Assembly: GCA_021780095.1 (NCBI GenBank)
Contig: JAJXZK010000442.1
Location: forward strand, 1-5,077
Length of the DNA stretch: 5,077 bases
Reading direction: 5' to 3'
Source: Acidobacteriota bacterium
Lineage (GTDB): Bacteria; Acidobacteriota; Terriglobia; Terriglobales; Acidobacteriaceae
Both the position numbers and the translations under genes were made by a program. A model generated the notes under the pieces. It saw only the letters and a list, made by a program, of their open reading frames with translations. It did no database searches and was not told the DNA's origin. Of this stretch, positions 4,077 through 5,077 are shown piece after piece. Position 1 is the stretch's first letter. The number at the start of each line of letters is the position of its first letter.

Positions 4077-5077
4077 ATGAGCAGCGGCGATTCCATACCG
4101 AAGCGGCACCCCTCAGCAGAAGAAGAGCGCTGGAATCGGGATACGCTTGCGCCCGCGCTGGCCAAGGCCCCCGAGCGGCCGATTGGGAAGGCTTCCGGCG
4201 TGAACCTGGACGAACAGGGCAAGGCGCGCTTCACGACCGTTTCTGGACATTCCGTAGAAAGGCTGTACACCGAGGCCGATCTGCCCGAGGACTGGCCCGC
4301 GGGCGAACTGGGGCTACCCGGCGAGCCGCCGTACACGCGCGGCATTCATCCCACGGGCTACCGCGGCAAGCTTTGGACGATGCGCCAGTTCTCGGGCTTT
4401 GCCAGTCCGGAGGAGACCAACCTTCGCTACAAGTATTTGCTGGCGAATGGCGGCAGCGGGCTCTCTGTAGCGTTTGATTTGCCGACGCTGATGGGTCGCG
4501 ACTCGGACGATCCGGAGAGCGAAGGCGAAGTAGGCAAGTGCGGCGTTGCGATCGACTCGCTTGAGGATATGGAGATTCTTTTCTCCGGCATCGATCTGGA
4601 GAAGACGACGACCTCGATGACCATCAACTCGCCGGCGAGCATTCTGTGGGCGATGTACCTGGTAGCGGCGGAGAAGCAGGGGGCAGACTGGACACGGGTT
4701 TCCGGCACTCTGCAGAACGACATCCTGAAGGAATACATCGCGCAGAAGGAGTACTTGTATCCGCCGGCGCCGTCGATGCGGCTGGTTGTAGACACTTTTG
4801 AGTTCGGCGCACGGCAGACTCCGCGCTTCAACCCGATTTCGATTTCCGGGTACCACATTCGCGAGGCTGGCTCGACGGCGTTGCAGGAGTTAGCCTTTAC
4901 CATATACGACGGCGTGGAGTATGTGGAGTGGGCATTGCGCCGCGGCTTGAACGTCGACGATTTTGCACCACGGCTAAGCTTCTTCTTTAATTCGCACAAT
5001 GATTTTTTTGAAGAGATCGCGAAGTTCCGTGCTGCACGCAAGCTATGGTATCGCCTTATGACGGAGCGGTTCGGCGC
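4077..5077 (+). CDS. Coenzyme-B12-dependent acyl-CoA mutase large subunit (methylmalonyl-CoA mutase family, isobutyryl-CoA mutase-like), cut by window edge
   Basis: The N-terminal 333 residues of the substrate-binding TIM-barrel subunit of an adenosylcobalamin-dependent carbon-skeleton mutase. Visible landmarks are [13 protein letters not shown] (85-97), [10 protein letters not shown] (99-108), [13 protein letters not shown] (128-140), TSMTINSPA (179-187), [17 protein letters not shown] (210-226) and [12 protein letters not shown] (254-265). His260 aligns with catalytic His244, and Gln213 with Gln197, of Propionibacterium methylmalonyl-CoA mutase. At the two substrate-selecting positions it has Phe105 (Tyr89 there) and Gln223 (Arg207 there). 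The 118-residue spacing is identical, so the alignment is gap-free. Phe/Gln is the isobutyryl-CoA mutase pattern, and loss of Arg removes the carboxylate-binding residue of methylmalonyl-CoA mutase. Ala132 argues against the 2-hydroxyisobutyryl-CoA type, which has Asp there. The right edge prevents seeing whether a B12-binding domain is fused or encoded separately. The family call is firm; the substrate is inferred. Confidence 0.93.
   Translation, partial: MSSGDSIPKRHPSAEEERWNRDTLAPALAKAPERPIGKASGVNLDEQGKARFTTVSGHSVERLYTEADLPEDWPAGELGLPGEPPYTRGIHPTGYRGKLWTMRQFSGFASPEETNLRYKYLLANGGSGLSVAFDLPTLMGRDSDDPESEGEVGKCGVAIDSLEDMEILFSGIDLEKTTTSMTINSPASILWAMYLVAAEKQGADWTRVSGTLQNDILKEYIAQKEYLYPPAPSMRLVVDTFEFGARQTPRFNPISISGYHIREAGSTALQELAFTIYDGVEYVEWALRRGLNVDDFAPRLSFFFNSHNDFFEEIAKFRAARKLWYRLMTERFG

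Noticed and set aside
4028..4477. Plus-strand open frame of 149 codons starting with GTG
   Set aside because: It is the wrong frame relative to the mutase; the Arg/Gly/Ala-rich product has no motifs.
4427..5041. Open frame of 204 codons on the minus strand under the mutase
   Set aside because: Ser/Arg-rich without motifs, while the plus strand encodes an unmistakable mutase over the same bases.

Overview
The window reads as an ordinary, gene-dense bacterial chromosome segment. Base composition is moderately GC-rich (high fifties per cent by eye, not computed). Spacers are very short and Shine-Dalgarno (SD) sites are AGGAG-like. The best guess for the source is an Acidobacteriota (Terriglobia-type) genome. 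This rests on protein style and gene neighbourhood, not on a marker gene, so it is tentative. I see no insertion sequence, tRNA, rRNA, CRISPR array or integrase.

Layout: a minus-strand gene is cut by the left edge (1-267). It is the N-terminal quarter of galactose-1-phosphate uridylyltransferase (galT). It diverges from a plus-strand run that fills the rest of the window. The spacer at 268-397 carries a plausible sigma70-type promoter for that run. The run begins with a DUF4254 protein (398-1039). A heme/cytochrome oxidase assembly block follows: heme O synthase ctaB (1070-2071), a five-helix DUF420 protein related to oxidase assembly factor CtaM (2077-2625), and an unrecognised two-helix membrane protein (2634-2993). 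The last of these overlaps single-stranded DNA-binding protein gene ssb (2974-3432) by 20 bases.

After ssb a 12-bp hairpin (3456-3490) buries the ribosome binding site of a 57-codon gene for a single-span membrane protein (3497-3670). Nine bases later comes a frataxin/CyaY-like protein (3680-4015). The right edge cuts a coenzyme-B12-dependent acyl-CoA mutase large subunit (4077-5077, 333 residues visible).

How the genes may fit together: CtaB and DUF420 point to maturation of a heme-copper terminal oxidase, and the small membrane protein between DUF420 and ssb may belong to that job. CyaY points to iron-sulfur cluster or iron handling. The mutase belongs to the methylmalonyl-CoA mutase family, but its two best-known substrate-selecting positions carry Phe105 and Gln223. 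These are the isobutyryl-CoA mutase-type residues, not the Tyr/Arg pair of methylmalonyl-CoA mutase. The points most worth a second look are this specificity signature, the hairpin that masks the ribosome binding site, and two small uncharacterised membrane proteins.
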